64,000 nucleotides of DNA, from assembly GCA_947623455.1 (NCBI GenBank), contig OX392527.1, positions 29,194,201 through 29,258,200 on the forward strand, read 5' to 3'. Positions 23,501 to 31,312 of this stretch are shown piece after piece. How positions within the stretch are numbered: the first letter of the stretch is position 1; each line of letters starts with the position of its first letter. The notes under the pieces were generated by a model. It searched no databases, was not told the DNA's origin, and saw only the letters and a list, made by a program, of their open reading frames with translations. Both the position numbers and the translations under genes were made by a program. Source of the stretch: Mimachlamys varia (Eukaryota; Mollusca; Bivalvia; Pectinida; Pectinidae).

Positions 23501-26500
23501 GAAAGTATATTGGTTATGAAACGATTTCTGAATATACAATATATTTATAACATCACAATTAAAATATAAACTTTAAACATAGTTTTAACTTTATATAATA
23601 ACGTTCTGATATTTCAGCAATTGCCTACTTTATATTCTTACTCGATCGATCTTGACCTACTTTTTATTTAGATTTGATTTTGACCTACTTTTTTAGATTT
23701 GATCTTTGACCTACTTTTTAAATTTGATCTTTGACCTACTTTCCTAACAGGTTTGACCCGGACCCATCAACTCGACATACGGTCTGGAATGTTGTAATTG
23801 GTGGAGGCATGTTTTGGACCGCTATATATGGCATAAACCAAGCCCAAGTCCAGAGGGCGCTGTCTGTATCATCGGTTAGCAACATGCGCAAGTAAGTAAT
23901 GATCGGATAGAGGAGAAGTAGGCATAAGGTATGGGGGTCGTATAGGTAGGTTCAAGGTAAGGGGGCCATATTAGTAGGTACAAGGTAAAGGTGTGTGTTA
24001 GTAGGTTCAAGGTAAGGGGGCCATATTAGTAGGTACAAGGTAAAGGTACGTGTTAGTAGGTTCAAGGTAAGAAGACCATATTAGTATACGTACAAGGTCA
24101 GGGTACCGTATTATTAGGTACAAGGTACACGTGAAAGTACAGCATGAGTACGTGTAGTGACAAGGTACATGTTAAATACAACATTTAAAGGGCAATTAAG
24201 TCAACCAACGTTTTTTTTTTTTTTTTTTTAATTAAACTAGATTATAAAACACATGCATTCAGACAACAGAATCCGTACTTGTTATTAGATAACATGTAGC
24301 ACATGTCCAGTGTGTTCAATTTATTTTTTGGGAAATCCCGTGTCAAATATAGCAACGTTAAATACAGCACGAAGATTGCGCCCCCTGGCGCGAACACGTG
24401 TAGAGTGTGCATGCGTGTCGTGTAAACAAATGTAACATGGTACGTTTGATTTCACAGATACTATTTTCAATGAATGTTGAGTTTAATAATCTTACTGCAT
24501 CAGTCTTGATATCTCCGTCACTTGGCTTCGGAAGTCATGCACATGTATTTACAACCACGAGACAGGTTTCGCGCATGCTCGTAGAGGTCAAACATGCTCA
24601 GAGATGTTTGTAAACATGGGTCTCTTTTGCCATATTATTTATCTGGTTGGACGATAAGGATTCTTTCTTATTAGTTAAAAAACGAACGTAAAACATCGGC
24701 TTTTGTCAACATATCGGTTGGAGTAGTTTATTAAGAGTACAGAACTTCAATTTTATACGATATTTGGTGATATAATACAAAAAAGTAAACAAACTTCACT
24801 AAATTCCCTCTTTAATAGACTAGGGGTAAGGATGTCGTATTGGTGTAGGTACAAGATCATGGTATTGTATTTATAGCTACAAAGTACATTGTACAAGGTA
24901 AGGGTAATTCAAGGAGTAAGAGTGCCGTATTAGTATGTGTAAGATGAAAGTACCGTAGTTTAAAATAACAAATGACCAGCAGCTATAAATATCAGCAATG
25001 TAGTTATCTGAGGTTGGTCAAGGATTTTAATCCCTTTTTAAGGTAGTAGGAGTCAAACATGAATGTTTTTGAATGGAACTCATTCTTCATTTTTTACGAA
25101 ATGGTTCGTTTGATGTAATGTTGATTGGTGGAAGATTTATTGAAACATTTAATACACTGTTTGACATAATTGTTTTTATTGCAGGGCCGTCTGGCTTAAC
25201 CTCCCTGGCATGGCTATCATCTTGACCCTGGTCTGTATGGTAGGGGTGGTAATGTTTGCTTACTACGAGCGCTGTGACCCTGTGACGTTAGGGATCATTA
25301 AAAGTTCGGATCAGCTCATCCCTCTGTTCACTATGGACCTGCTAGGGACCTACCATGGCCTACCAGGCCTCGTTCTGTCCTGTGTGTTCAGTGGCAGCCT
25401 CAGTACCATTTCCTCGGGACTCAACGCCGTGGCCGCAGTACTCTTAGAAGACTTCGTTCGGCCGTTCTACCCCCACCACATATCCGGACGTGCATCGACT
25501 ATCTTCTCAAAGGTGACAATCGTGGTAGCTGGCCTCGGTTGCATCGGCCTTGCTTTCGTCGTGTCGAAATTGGGAGCCATTCTTCAGGTTGCTTACATTT
25601 CGTTCGGAATCCTTGGGGGACCTCTACTTGGTCTGTTTACTCTGGGAATGTTGTTTCCTTGGGCCAACAAATGGGGCGGATTAATAGGTCACCTGACCGC
25701 CCTTATCTTGCTGACGTTCATAGGACTGGGGACCAAGTTTAATAACATAGTCATCACCCCGCCGTCCCCCGTTACAACTTCCGGCTGCTATCTCAACGCC
25801 AACTCCACGCTCACAACCGTGGCAGCTACAGTGGCCAGTACCATGACAACGACAGAAGCAATTGAGACACCCGAGTTAGTATTCAAATTGAGTTTACCCT
25901 TCAGGTGGGGAGGAAGTAGAATTCAAATGTTGGTAACATTTTTGAAACTTTATTGTAAAGTAAGCACTTCTCCATCCCTCATGTTTTTAAACTTTGTTTA
26001 TGGAGAAATATTAACCGACATTGTGGTGATACTCTTATGATGCTGTACATGAGCATGCAACTATATATCACAAATAGTATTAATAACCCTATGGCTTATA
26101 GTAATTAGGTAGCTCTACACACAGATGTACATAATTATATGTGGTAAGTTTCCTACGGACTGGTTCCACAGAAATCCAATTCTAGCAGTTCAGGTACATT
26201 ATACCTTTATATGTATACTGGTACAGAAGCTACGTACATTTGACATGATGCTATATCAGGCTGTATCCTGTTTCATTTGTTTCAGAGAAGACCCGTTCCT
26301 TCTATACAGGATGTCGTACATATGGTATACAGGACTAGCTGTGCTGACAACCGTTGTAGTCGGTCTATTGGTCAGTCTGGTTACAGGTTAGTATCACTTA
26401 CTGGTCAGCCTGGTCACAGGTAAGTAATACTTACTGGTCCGCCTAGTCACAGGTAAGTAACACTTACTGGTCAGCCTGGTCACTGGTAAGTACCACTCAC

Positions 26501-28022
26501 TGATCAGTCTGACCACTGGTAAGAAACACTTACTGGTCAGCCTGGTCACAGGTACGTACAGCTAACTGATCAGCCTGGTCACAGGTTAGTAATACTTACT
26601 GATCAGTCTGACCACTGGTAAGAAACACTTACTGGTCAGCCTGGTCACAGGTACGTACAGCTAACTGATCAGCCTGGTCCCAGGTTTGTAATACTTACAT
26701 GTCAGTCTGGTCACAGGTAAGTAACACTTACTGGTCAGTTTGGTCACAGGTAAGTACCACTCACTGATCAGTCTGACCACAGGTAAGTAACACTAACTGA
26801 TTAGCCTGGTCACAGGTTAGTAACATTTACAGGTCAGTTTGGTTACAGGTAAGGAACACTTACATGTCACTTTGGTCACTGGTAAGTAACATCTACAGGT
26901 CAGTTTGGTCACAGGTAAGGAACACTTACATGTCAGTCTGGTCACTAATTAGTAACATCTACAGGTCAGTTTGGTCACAGGTAAGGGACACTTACATGTC
27001 AGTCTGGTCACTGGTTAGAAACATTTACAGGTCAGTTTGGTCACAGGTTAGGGACACTTACAGGTGAGTCTGGTCACTGGTTAGTACAGCTTACTGGCCA
27101 GCCTGGTCACAGGTAGGAAACACTTACTGGTCAATCTGGTCACAGGTAAGTAACACTTTCTGATCAGTCTGGTCACAGGTTAGTAACATTTACAGGTCAG
27201 CCTGGTCACAGTTACGTAATACTTACTGGTCAGCCTAGACACAAGTTAGTTATATTTCAGAACAATGAAGGTTATATGTATTGTTGTCTCTAAACGAACA
27301 CTAATACATGTTCCCTTTCCCACATGTACGTGTTGCCTGCTCGAATACGTTGTACATGATTTCCTGTACTATACCAAAATGTATCCTTGCTCTTACTTGT
27401 ATAACATGTTTATGCTTTGGACAGGTGCCACGAAGCCGGAGGAGCTAGACCCTCGACTTATCTGTCCATTCTTTGACACATTCTGTCCTTGGCTACCAGA
27501 GAAAATTAGAAAGCCATTGCGATTCGGCGTGCGACATGGGGAGGTAGGCTTGTGCGATGACATTTTTTGTACGAACCGTTTTTCTCAGTTGCTTGAGGCG
27601 ATAAGTTAAGAGTACTGACGCCACTGAACGTGATGCATCTTATTATTTCTGAGGAAATGTAATTTTCTTATCAGTTGTAAGTACTCTTTGAATAACATGT
27701 AATGGCAAACCGTGCATTCTGTACTAATGTTTTTTAATATATGCTAAGAAACTATTATTTTCAATTGAACATGTATCGTTTAAAATAGTTACAGGAAGAC
27801 GAGATGCCGACGGACGTAACCAAGTCTGGGACGGTGAACGCCGCCTACTTCACTGATATTGATGACGTCAGCAAGCAACGTGTAACATCAAACACTACCC
27901 TAAGTGACAATGTTCATAAATCCAGTGTTACTCCAAGCGCTGAGAAGAACGTAATATCAGGCACAAACGGTGTCAACAATACTCTGTACCCATCCAAGGG
28001 CATACATTCTACAGATCTATGA
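11175..28022 (+). CDS. SLC5-family sodium/solute symporter, ten exons, 675 aa
   Basis: Sodium-coupled uptake carrier of the SLC5 (SSF) family, acting in the plasma membrane. The relatives I recognise are SLC5A6 (multivitamin) and SLC5A8/A12 (monocarboxylate); the exact substrate is not decidable here. Exons: 11175-11552, 18938-19003, 20918-20969, 21098-21165, 22746-22900, 23751-23891, 25185-25904, 26286-26386, 27425-27543, 27795-28022. All phases join, every intron is GT-AG, and the coding length is 2028 nt including the stop. Family marks: FLLGGRKM and [13 protein letters not shown] (exon 1), VELRFGK (exon 2), [12 protein letters not shown] (exons 3-4), [12 protein letters not shown] and [10 protein letters not shown] (exon 6), and the sodium-site helix [17 protein letters not shown] (exon 7). 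The C-terminal tail (exon 10) is polar. The usual family length is a little over 600 aa; the excess is mainly in the tail. Introns 1, 2, 4, 6 and 8 hold tandem arrays. Confidence 0.93.
11535..11845 (+). repeat. 42-bp tandem repeat seeded at the exon 1 donor
   Basis: Unit starts GTCGTCAGCACCTTCAAG and continues GTCAGTAGTAGTTTAAGC. The first copy is the last 18 nt of exon 1 plus its own donor; about seven further, increasingly diverged copies follow at a 42-nt period (starts 11535, 11577, 11619 and on). Most copies keep a GTCAGT or GTAGGT donor-like site, so the real donor is followed by near-identical decoys. Confidence 0.9.
12131..15085 (+). repeat. 43-bp minisatellite, ~68 copies, intron 1
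   Basis: Unit GTGTCGCCGACACCTTCTAG followed by GTCAGTAACAGTATACAACC and TCA or TTA. Positions near 12491, 12534 and 12577 show the 43-nt period. The core ACACCTTCTAG|GTCAGTAAC resembles GCACCTTCAAG|GTCAGTAGT from the exon 1 donor repeat, so the array probably grew from it. Each unit has a 13-nt perfect palindrome (GTGTCG-C-CGACAC) and a 5' splice-site-like GTCAGTAA. Copies differ by few substitutions. Confidence 0.92.
15108..15577. mobile_element. Candidate miniature element with TTCTCGCACCTC termini
   Basis: TTCTCGCACCTC at 15110-15121 is mirrored by GAGGTGCGAGAA at 15567-15578. About 470 nt, no frame. Directly followed by the large hairpin at 15583. Superfamily not assigned; no clear target duplication seen. 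Confidence 0.5.
15583..15743. repeat. ~160-nt hairpin in intron 1
   Basis: Arms of about 75 nt: AATCTATTACCTGTAAGTG... and ...CACTTACAGGTAATAGATT, including GATCGAGATCGGGTTATCTC and its mirror, with small mismatches around the centre near 15663. It would form a strong hairpin in the pre-mRNA. Confidence 0.88.
16024..16075. repeat. Short inverted repeat
   Basis: AAACTTATATCATCAC and GTGATGATATATAAGTTT are complementary with a short spacer that itself repeats TTATATCATCACTAG. Confidence 0.6.
16391..16452. repeat. Short inverted repeat
   Basis: ATGGCAGATTTTTA and TAAAAATCTGCCAT flank an AT-rich centre. Confidence 0.6.
16671..16784. repeat. Irregular tandem repeat, 3 copies
   Basis: AGTGATTTTACGATAG recurs at 16671, 16701 and 16743. 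The last two copies also share TACACTTACTTCGGTGAAAG. Confidence 0.75.
17098..17215. repeat. ATC/GTC microsatellite plus duplicated flank, copy 1
   Basis: A run of CATCAT and GTCGTC triplets followed by TAGCATGTC and CTCGACCGACAAACTTCATA. The same order recurs at 17678-17775. Confidence 0.75.
17678..17775. repeat. ATC/GTC microsatellite plus duplicated flank, copy 2
   Basis: Triplet run followed by TAGCATGTC and CTCGACCGACAAACTTCATT, matching the copy at 17098. Confidence 0.75.
17822..18200. repeat. Degenerate tandem monomers, intron 1
   Basis: CAACGTTAAGGTC/CAACGTCAAGGGC blocks recur at about 17827, 17919 and 18037, each followed by CTAGCGAC and TTAATAAAA/TTAATGAA blocks. Diverged repeat of roughly 110-130 nt. 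Confidence 0.5.
18473..18620. repeat. Repeat fragment with GTCCC(G/A)TCGC microrepeat
   Basis: ATGCCCCCGCCATGGGTTAC followed by repeated CGTCCC units and CCGATTGTCATCAAACTTCG. From memory this resembles a repeat common in bivalve introns. Confidence 0.4.
18938..19003 (+). CDS. SLC5 exon 2
   Basis: Encodes [22 protein letters not shown] (22 codons) between a TTTCAG acceptor and a GTGAGT donor, both phase 0. Aligns with the YLELRFNK region of SLC5A6/A8. Confidence 0.92.
19716..20395. repeat. 21-bp minisatellite, ~32 copies, intron 2
   Basis: Consensus near CTGTCGTGGTTCACTGTTTTG, with occasional 12-nt or 15-nt shortened units. Because the period is a multiple of three, several frames stay open on both strands (such as NHDSRTV or CRGSLFC heptads). 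These are by-products of the repeat, not genes. Confidence 0.92.
20918..20969 (+). CDS. SLC5 exon 3
   Basis: Encodes [17 protein letters not shown] plus one base; acceptor TTTTCAG, donor GTAGGT. The APSLALN/GPSLALN motif is typical of this SLC5 branch. A 128-nt intron follows. Confidence 0.92.
21098..21165 (+). CDS. SLC5 exon 4
   Basis: Completes V, then [20 protein letters not shown] and TL; acceptor TTGTAG, donor GTGAGA. Corresponds to the VTGFDLW...VCTFYCTLGG helix of relatives. Confidence 0.92.
21488..21596. repeat. 20-bp tandem repeat, intron 4, left block
   Basis: Unit GGGACTATTGTATTCCACAA, about five copies. The array resumes at 22139 after a ~540-nt interruption. Confidence 0.88.
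21988..22143. repeat. Inverted repeat inside the split intron 4 array
   Basis: Arms of about 72 nt (21988-22060 and 22072-22143). Shared blocks are AAGACTC, GTGTATGTA, ATATTCCACCC, TCACAAAATGTGGT and GGGTTT. Just left of it, 21640-21720 has shorter dyads with GACGTGACGTCAC. Confidence 0.85.
22139..22380. repeat. 20-bp tandem repeat, intron 4, right block
   Basis: About twelve copies of GGGACTATTGTATTCCACAA-type units. The open frames here arise from the repeat. Confidence 0.88.
22746..22900 (+). CDS. SLC5 exon 5
   Basis: Encodes [20 protein letters not shown] and onward to GRTMLF plus two bases. Acceptor TTATAG, donor GTAGGT in phase 2. Contains the GG(L/M)KAV(I/V)W(T/S)D motif conserved in SLC5. 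Confidence 0.92.
23645..23758 (+). repeat. ~26-bp tandem repeat of the exon 6 acceptor
   Basis: About four units of ATTTGATCTTTGACCTACTT followed by TTTTAG, TTTAAA or CCTAACAG. The last unit is the functional acceptor, and the exon itself starts GTTTGACCC, matching the unit start ATTTGATC. At least two upstream units also end in TTTAG. Confidence 0.8.
23751..23891 (+). CDS. SLC5 exon 6
   Basis: Encodes (E)[19 protein letters not shown] through [18 protein letters not shown]. Acceptor CTAACAG, donor GTAAGT. The DPDP..RHT.W and NQAQVQR motifs are closest to SLC5A6. The acceptor lies at the end of a tandem repeat of acceptor-like units. Confidence 0.92.
23935..24135 (+). repeat. ~28-bp repeat with GTAAG sites after exon 6
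   Basis: Units GTAGGTTCAAGGTAAGGGGG plus CCATATTA, alternating with GTAGGTACAAGGTAAAGG variants. Starts about 45 nt after the exon 6 donor. Diverged copies continue near 24830-24960. Confidence 0.8.
24186..24818. mobile_element. Possible miniature element, intron 6
   Basis: Left end TTTAAAGGGCAATTAAGTC and right end TAAATTCCCTCTTTAATA are imperfectly inverted and split the GTAAG-type array (23935-24135 and 24830-24960), as an insertion would. The left end is followed by a poly-T run. Confidence 0.45.
24826..24965 (+). repeat. Diverged continuation of the intron 6 array
   Basis: Blocks GGGGTAAGGATGTCGTATTG, ACAAGGTAAGGGTA and GTAAGAGTGCCGTATTAGTA resemble the units at 23935. Confidence 0.55.
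25185..25904 (+). CDS. SLC5 exon 7 (largest coding exon)
   Basis: Encodes about 240 residues from [17 protein letters not shown] to LSLPFR. Includes [20 protein letters not shown], the sodium-site helix [35 protein letters not shown], and an extracellular loop with Cys and an NST glycosylation sequon followed by Thr-rich sequence. The donor CAG|GTGGGG is weak; read-through stays open to a TGA at 26038, giving a possible retained-intron isoform lacking the last helix. Confidence 0.92.
26286..26386 (+). CDS. SLC5 exon 8 (last membrane helix)
   Basis: Encodes [20 protein letters not shown] and [14 protein letters not shown]. Acceptor TTTCAG, donor ACAG|GTTAGT in phase 1. The last 19 nt of the exon plus the donor form the first unit of the 33-bp array in intron 8. 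Reading on past the donor gives GGT then TAG immediately. Confidence 0.92.
26368..27245 (+). repeat. 33-bp minisatellite seeded at the exon 8 donor, ~26 copies
   Basis: Unit CTGGTCAGCCTGGTCACAG followed by GTAAGTAACACTTA. The first copy is the real exon end (TTGGTCAGTCTGGTTACAG) plus its GTTAGT donor. Nearly every copy keeps (C/A)CAGGT(A/T)AGT or a close variant, so the intron starts with dozens of donor-like sites. Within each unit GTAAG and CTTAC are complementary. In the exon frame each unit brings an in-frame TAG or TAA. Confidence 0.93.
27425..27543 (+). CDS. SLC5 exon 9
   Basis: Encodes (G)[20 protein letters not shown] through FGVRHGE; acceptor TGGACAG, donor GTAGGC. Corresponds to the cytoplasmic segment after the last helix (TGGRKQNLDPR in SLC5A8). 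Confidence 0.9.
27795..28022 (+). CDS. SLC5 exon 10, C-terminal tail
   Basis: Acceptor TTACAG. Encodes [20 protein letters not shown] and a Ser/Thr/Asn-rich tail ending GIHSTDL before TGA. Low conservation is expected here. No AATAAA signal was found close downstream. Confidence 0.88.
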   Translation, partial: EDEMPTDVTKSGTVNAAYFTDIDDVSKQRVTSNTTLSDNVHKSSVTPSAEKNVISGTNGVNNTLYPSKGIHSTDL

Positions 28023-28825
28023 ATCAGTCTGACGTCACATATCAATGTCGCTCCATACACATGTACTGTATTTTAGATGGTATTTATGAATTAACATGTA
28101 TTTTCATTATACCATGGCAAGAAAATGTTATTTCAAACACACGAAATCATAAGGAGGAGCATGGAAACCTATAGATATATTTTTATAAGAAGGTCATTGC
28201 ACAGATTATTTCTATTTACATGCCAGTATATATAATGTAAACAAGGAGAGTATCTATATACAATATGCACCCATCCCATGTCAAAGTGAAATATGTAATT
28301 GTATCAAAATGCGAAAAAAGTGGAAATATGATTTGTTGCTGTTTGTTGTTGTTGTTCGATAGCGAAAAGAATGCAAAATATTCAATCGCCGTAATACTTT
28401 GAAATCTCAAAATGAAAGAAATTGATTGAGAACTGGGGGAAATATTCTAAGGGGCAATGGTTCTTCCAAATATAGTCTAATCAAATCTATGTTCATTAGA
28501 ACACAAATTAATGTTATTTAGACTAAATCTAATAAGTAAATAGAGATCGGTTGAAAAATAGGCGGTCATTTCCGGACAAGACTTACAATGTCGGAACAAA
28601 AGGCACTGATAAAGAAACTGCTATTCAGCAAAACACAACTCACGTCATGTTTTAATAAATTACAGTTTGAAAGAGATTGGTTGAAAATTGAGGGAGGACA
28701 TATCGAAGGAGAAGGGGGGGGGGGGTGTGATCGTCAAATATGTCAGGACAATAACTCTTACATCCAACAGATGTCCTAGAAATCACAGCTTCATATCATA
28801 GTGAATATATGTACGGAGTTTGAAA
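28023..28825 (+). other. 3' UTR and downstream flank of the SLC5 gene
   Basis: AT-rich, with a GTTGTTGTT tract near 28340 and a poly-G run near 28718. No canonical AATAAA identified near the stop. The 63-codon frame at 28588 has no recognisable domain. Confidence 0.4.
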
Positions 28826-28827
28826 GC

Positions 28828-29596
28828 ATGGAGGGGAAATGGGGCCATAATTCTTACCGCGTTCATTTACATTTTGCATGGATGTAATTCTATTTGTTTA
28901 GTGTTGTTGACGATTTCCTGTTTATACAAGTGTTCACTTATATTTTTTACAGCATTAATTTATATTTTGTATTTAATGTATTTGAATTTTTGTAAATTGT
29001 TATTGACGATGTCCTGTATTTTAAATAATTAAATCGCAATTTCCATTTTTCTGTATTGTTCGATCGTTAGAATCGGAAGACCCTCGGACCTTTGCCAGCT
29101 GTTTACAAATAGATTGGTAGCGCCATCTTTGTGGCCCATACCGCGTTTTCCCCGATTTTGGATTTTGTAATTCACCTTTTTGAAAAGCGCCTTTTATCAT
29201 TTCTAATTTTAGAAATGCACATGTTCACATTTCCGTTTTAATAGTTGCAACTTACAAGGTCACAAAAAAGAAATGAGAATTTAACAATATTAAATTGTTG
29301 ATAGTCTATGATATAGAATATCGATTTGACAATTATGTCAATATCAATTTAAAGTAACATTTCCAAAATACAGAAAAATGGAAATTGCGATTTAATTATT
29401 TAAAATACAGGACATCGTCAATAACAATTTACAAAAATTAAATACATTAAATACAAAATATAAATTAATGCTGTAAAAAATATAAGTGAACACTTGTATA
29501 AACAGGAAATCGTCAACAACACTAAACAAATAGAATTACATCCATGCAAAATGTAAATGAACGCGGTAAGAATTATGGCCCCATTCCCCCTCCATA
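28828..29596. mobile_element. Long inverted repeat, ~230-nt arms, ~310-nt spacer
   Basis: Left arm 28828-29057 and right arm 29367-29596 are near-perfect inverted copies. The outer ends read ATGGAGGGG(A/G)AATGGGGCC and the inner ends CCATTTTTCTGTATT. No convincing frame; the two similar frames in the arms are mirror images. Could be a non-autonomous DNA element with long termini. Confidence 0.88.
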
Positions 29597-29599
29597 TGC

Positions 29600-30429
29600 A
29601 AGTGTGTGTCAAGTGACCTTGTAAGACTGTACGTGTATGTCTATTTATGTTCAATAGGTTACACACTTTGTACAAGAATGACTGACATTCTGTACCTGAA
29701 TACTGGATGATTAAATTGTACACATGACGAGACCAGTATCATTACCTACATATGTATGTAAAGGTATGAACAGTGATTTATAATGACAATACACATACAG
29801 TATGTAAATTAAGGTTTGTAGCCTTTTGACGGTCAGCTCATGACAAAAAGAAATTATTATGCTGTACTTCAAAGCTCTATTTTATTTCTTAACGACAGTA
29901 TATATGCCTTTAATTTACTATCATGGCGTTCGCTTTAGCCGTTGTTCACATGTAAACAGTTATATTATAAAAAAAAAAGATTTAATTGTCAATGCTCTTT
30001 ATATATTCTTAAGTTGTGGCCATGTACGCATGTTTATACTAGTAAAAGTATATAAACCTCTGTCACATCACGACTCCTTTATCTACAGGCGGATTTTTGG
30101 TCATATATATAAGCAGGATTCCTGCACACGTTCCGTGTAAGGTTTCAAGAAGTTCTAAATGTGTTTCATTGTTTTCCACTGAAACATTGTTAATTGGTAT
30201 CACTTGCTTTTCTAAGTGGAACAAAAAGGATATTTGGGTCACCATAGATGAACTAACAATAAATAAACATTTATGCGAAAAGATACATGCACATAAAACA
30301 AATAACCCCATATAGGAGTAAGGCGAAGAGCAATTAATTGAATGCATGCGCATCCATAATTTGAAACTGTTAGCATTAGTTACAAAACGCTCTGAGATCA
30401 TCATCGTCCGTTCGTCCTTCAACAATTTT
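29600..30429. other. Non-coding stretch, nothing recognised
   Basis: AT-rich. Overlapping frames at 29859 and 30063 on opposite strands show no domain. No structured repeat noticed. Confidence 0.35.
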
Positions 30430-31312
30430 TGTGATCGCTATCTTTCTAGAAGAGCTGGATGAATCCTTCCCATATCTCATATAATATGCAGGTCTAGATA
30501 GTTCTGCATTGTCCAGATTTTGAAAAACTACATGTATATGGTCTGAAGGTGGACAGCTTGGTTTTTGACAGTGATCGTTTGTGATCGCTATTTCTTAAGA
30601 TGTAATATATTGACAATTCTCATACTTCGTATGCAGGTTCCTCTTGATCCTTTGTTATGCATTGTCTAGTTTTGTTTAGCTGACCCGAGAAACTGTTTGG
30701 GCTACAGGCGGCAATCTTGGATTTTGACAGTAATATCACAATAATATATCGCTAGTTTTTAGAATTACTGAATGGATCCTTCCTTTATTTCATACAGAGG
30801 TTTCCGTTGATGCTTAGTTGAGCATTGTCCAGTTTTTGAGCTGGTCCGAAAATTAAAATGGCCGACAGGTGACCAGTTAAGATTTGGACAGTAATAGTTT
30901 GTGATCGCTCTTTCTTTAGAGGGTTTGGATTGATCCTTCTCAAATTTTATTAATTTTGTAGATTGCTCTTAATCCCTAGTTATGAATTTCTTATATGTTC
31001 GAGCTGACCTGATACCCAAAAGGCAGAGATGCGGCCATATTTTGTTAGTAAACGTTTGCTTTCTTTATTTTGTGACATGGATCCTTCTCAAATTATGTCT
31101 GCAGCCTCCTCTTATTCCATAGTTGTACACTGTTCTTTTTTAAACTGATTTGGAAAAAAATGTCCGACAGGAGCCATCTTGGCTTTTGACATATATTATT
31201 GCTATGTCTTGATACGTACTGGATGGATCATTTTAAAATGTCATATGCAGGTTTTGCATTGGTCCGTTGCATTGATAAAAAGCAATATATCTCACAGGTA
31301 GCCATTTTTGGT
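30430..31312. repeat. Degenerate ~155-bp tandem monomers
   Basis: About five or six copies of an ordered block set: GTGATCGCTAT, TGGAT(C)CTTCTCA, ATGCAGGTTCCTCTTGATCC, GCATTGTCCAG, (A/G)AAATGGCCGACAGG and ATCTTGGATTTTGACAG. A partial relative occurs at 39262-39600. Confidence 0.75.

Noticed and set aside
26864..27067. 67-codon frame with [15 protein letters not shown] repeats
   Set aside because: Reading of the 33-bp array in a frame other than that of exon 8; not a separate gene.
28820..29723. Two similar frames on opposite strands (FIYILHGCNSICLVLLT-like)
   Set aside because: They are the two mirrored arms of one inverted repeat. A hydrophobic AT-rich translation without conservation signal is not enough for a gene.
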